A DNA stretch of 64,000 nt from Molanna angustata. Lineage: Eukaryota; Arthropoda; Insecta; Trichoptera; Molannidae. Below are positions 63,047 through 64,000 of the stretch, one piece after another. The notes beneath the pieces are model-generated. The model did no database searches. It was not told the DNA's origin and saw only the letters and a program-made list of their open reading frames with translations. Every line of letters begins with the position of its first letter. The stretch's first letter is position 1. Both the position numbers and the translations under genes were made by a program. The DNA lies in assembly GCA_963576475.1 (NCBI GenBank), contig OY754990.1, positions 5,175,756-5,239,755 on the forward strand, in the 5' to 3' direction.

Positions 63047-63866
63047 AATAATAATAAATGGATAATTTCTATAGCGCCATTTTTGTGTATCCACCTCAAG
63101 GGCGCTTAAAAATAATACCTGGAAAAAATAATAATAAACAAGGAAATAATCACTTAATAACTATACGAGTTTTTGAAAAAATAAGTTTTTAACTGTTTTT
63201 TAAACACACTTTCACTGTCTATCGATCTTAACCTATATGGGAGCTTATTCCACTGAACTGGACCCACTACAGCAAATGCTCTTACACCAAAGTTCGTCAT
63301 TCGACGCGTATTTTGTTCTTTTAGTCGATGTATTACCGTATTACTTGCGGAGCGAAGCGTAGATCTTTTTTGGTTCAGGTCATCTGGTACACAAAGATCC
63401 ATGAGGTATTTTGGAGAACGTCCGTGAATAACTTTGTGCACCATCCAGCATATCTTGTACTGAATCCTTTCCGATATTCGCAACCAATGAAGATCTTTTA
63501 ACAGTGGAGTTATGTGGGAAGACTTCGGTGAATTGAATATCATTCTTGCTGCTGCACTAAAGACTGACTGAAGTCTTTCAAGGTGAATCTGTGGAAGTCC
63601 TGCATAAATTATGTTGCAATGATCTAACCGAAATACTATGAATGCGTTTATCAATAAACGTGCTGCATCTGTAGGTAAGTTTTTCCTTATGTATTTTATC
63701 TGTCTTAATTGAAAAAAACATGAATAAGTATGCCTTCTTATTGTGTTCCCTATTAAACCAATTTTTGAAAGTTTTATATATATTTTAATCATGAAGCATT
63801 TGAGATGTGTATCCACCGATGAATGTTTAGAATATCGTGTCCTGACATGGTCAGTAACACTCAAGT
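63047..63866 (-). mobile_element. 5'-truncated CR1/L2-like LINE
   Basis: The 3' end at 63,047-63,110 is (AATA)n, TCTATAGCGCCATTTTTGTG, CACCTCAAGGGCGC, the same as at 17.5 and 32.4 kb. The UTR is only about 45-100 bp. At 63,866 the element stops against a plus-strand RTE-like fragment. Confidence 0.85.
63154..63864 (-). pseudogene. CR1/L2-like ORF2 C-terminal half, open frame
   Basis: 236 codons: SCFFQLRQIKYIRKNLPTDA, INAFIVFRLDHCNIIYAGLP, LERLQSVFSAAARMIFNSPK, HITPLLKDLHWLRISERIQY, ICWMVHKVIHGRSPKYLMDL, then RAFAVVGPVQWNKLPYRLRS and FKKQLKTYFFKNSYSY plus stop. The (S/F)RLDHCNxxxxGLP...LQxVxxAAARxI...HITPLLxxLHWLxxxxRI series is the RT thumb and post-RT region of CR1/L2-group LINEs. No stops or shifts, so it is one of the younger copies. 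YxDD and the endonuclease are missing. Confidence 0.88.
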
Positions 63867-63867
63867 A

Positions 63868-64000
63868 CTACGTAGAACCAACACCAAAAGAGAATTATTC
63901 ACCAATGTTAAGCTCCGTAAAGTGTTGTACTTCGGCCATATTCTGAGAGGTGAAAAGTATGCCATCCTTCAGTTCGTCATGAAGGGAAGATTGAAGGTCG
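63868..64000 (+). pseudogene. RTE-like LINE fragment, cut by the window edge
   Basis: LRRTNTKRELFTNVKLRKVL, then YFGHILRGEKYAILQFVMKG, RLKV and the window ends. The RRxN...ELxxxVKxRKxxYxGHxLRG motif belongs to RTE-type ORF2. The fragment is open to the edge and its 3' part should lie beyond 64,000. Confidence 0.8.

Overview
This is AT-rich eukaryotic nuclear DNA, most likely from a moth or butterfly (Lepidoptera). The inference rests on many GTAGGTACCTAC-type words, GTATGTATG-tailed repeats, RTE-like non-LTR retrotransposons with (GAT)n or (GAA)n tails, tRNA-headed SINEs and a GGGGAGGCCTATGTCCA LINE 3' end. There is no bacterial-style gene packing, no operon and no intact long reading frame. 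Almost every long ORF is a retrotransposon remnant or an artefact of tandem repeats.

Layout. 0-7 kb: SINE, a 68-bp minisatellite, and 5'-truncated LINEs, two of them with clear target-site duplications (TSDs). 8-20 kb: copies of a ~1-kb repeat with inverted ends (family M), two LINEs meeting at 11 kb, a LINE 3'-end inverted repeat at 15.4-16.2 kb, an AAGACC-rich minisatellite ending in a hAT-like terminus (17.2-18.4 kb), and a Helitron-like repeat. 20-28 kb: a LINE, then a 106-bp tandem array split by a 4,765-bp hAT-like element that has TAGTG... inverted ends and a perfect 8-bp TSD. 28-33 kb: the best host-gene candidate, a first coding exon at 30,383-30,560 with a signal-peptide-like N terminus and a GTGAGT donor, with a LINE 57 bp downstream. 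33-39 kb: SINE, perfect palindromes, a ~2-kb minisatellite with a ~55-bp unit. 39-49 kb: SINEs, a candidate solo LTR, an 8-bp satellite, and a Penelope-like retroelement (GIY-YIG endonuclease) inserted in a SINE with an 11-bp TSD. 49-58 kb: a large inverted-repeat pair, minisatellites, a second Helitron-like copy, a second candidate host exon (55,347-55,456) and a 156-bp palindromic MITE. 58-64 kb: several LINE 3' ends, a full-length reverse copy of M, and at the right edge a CR1/L2-like LINE fragment abutting an RTE-like fragment.

The window is best read as intronic or intergenic DNA of one or two host genes, built by repeated nesting of mobile elements. Family labels used here: SINE-A, B, C (tRNA-headed SINEs); M (~1 kb, ATCCAACTGTCGAT ends); E (~400 bp, core with TTGCGCAAGCGCATAAAG); S (short repeat that seeded the 106-bp array); T, R, W (short repeats seen two to four times). 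Family and clade names come from recognisable protein motifs or end structures only; no database search was possible.
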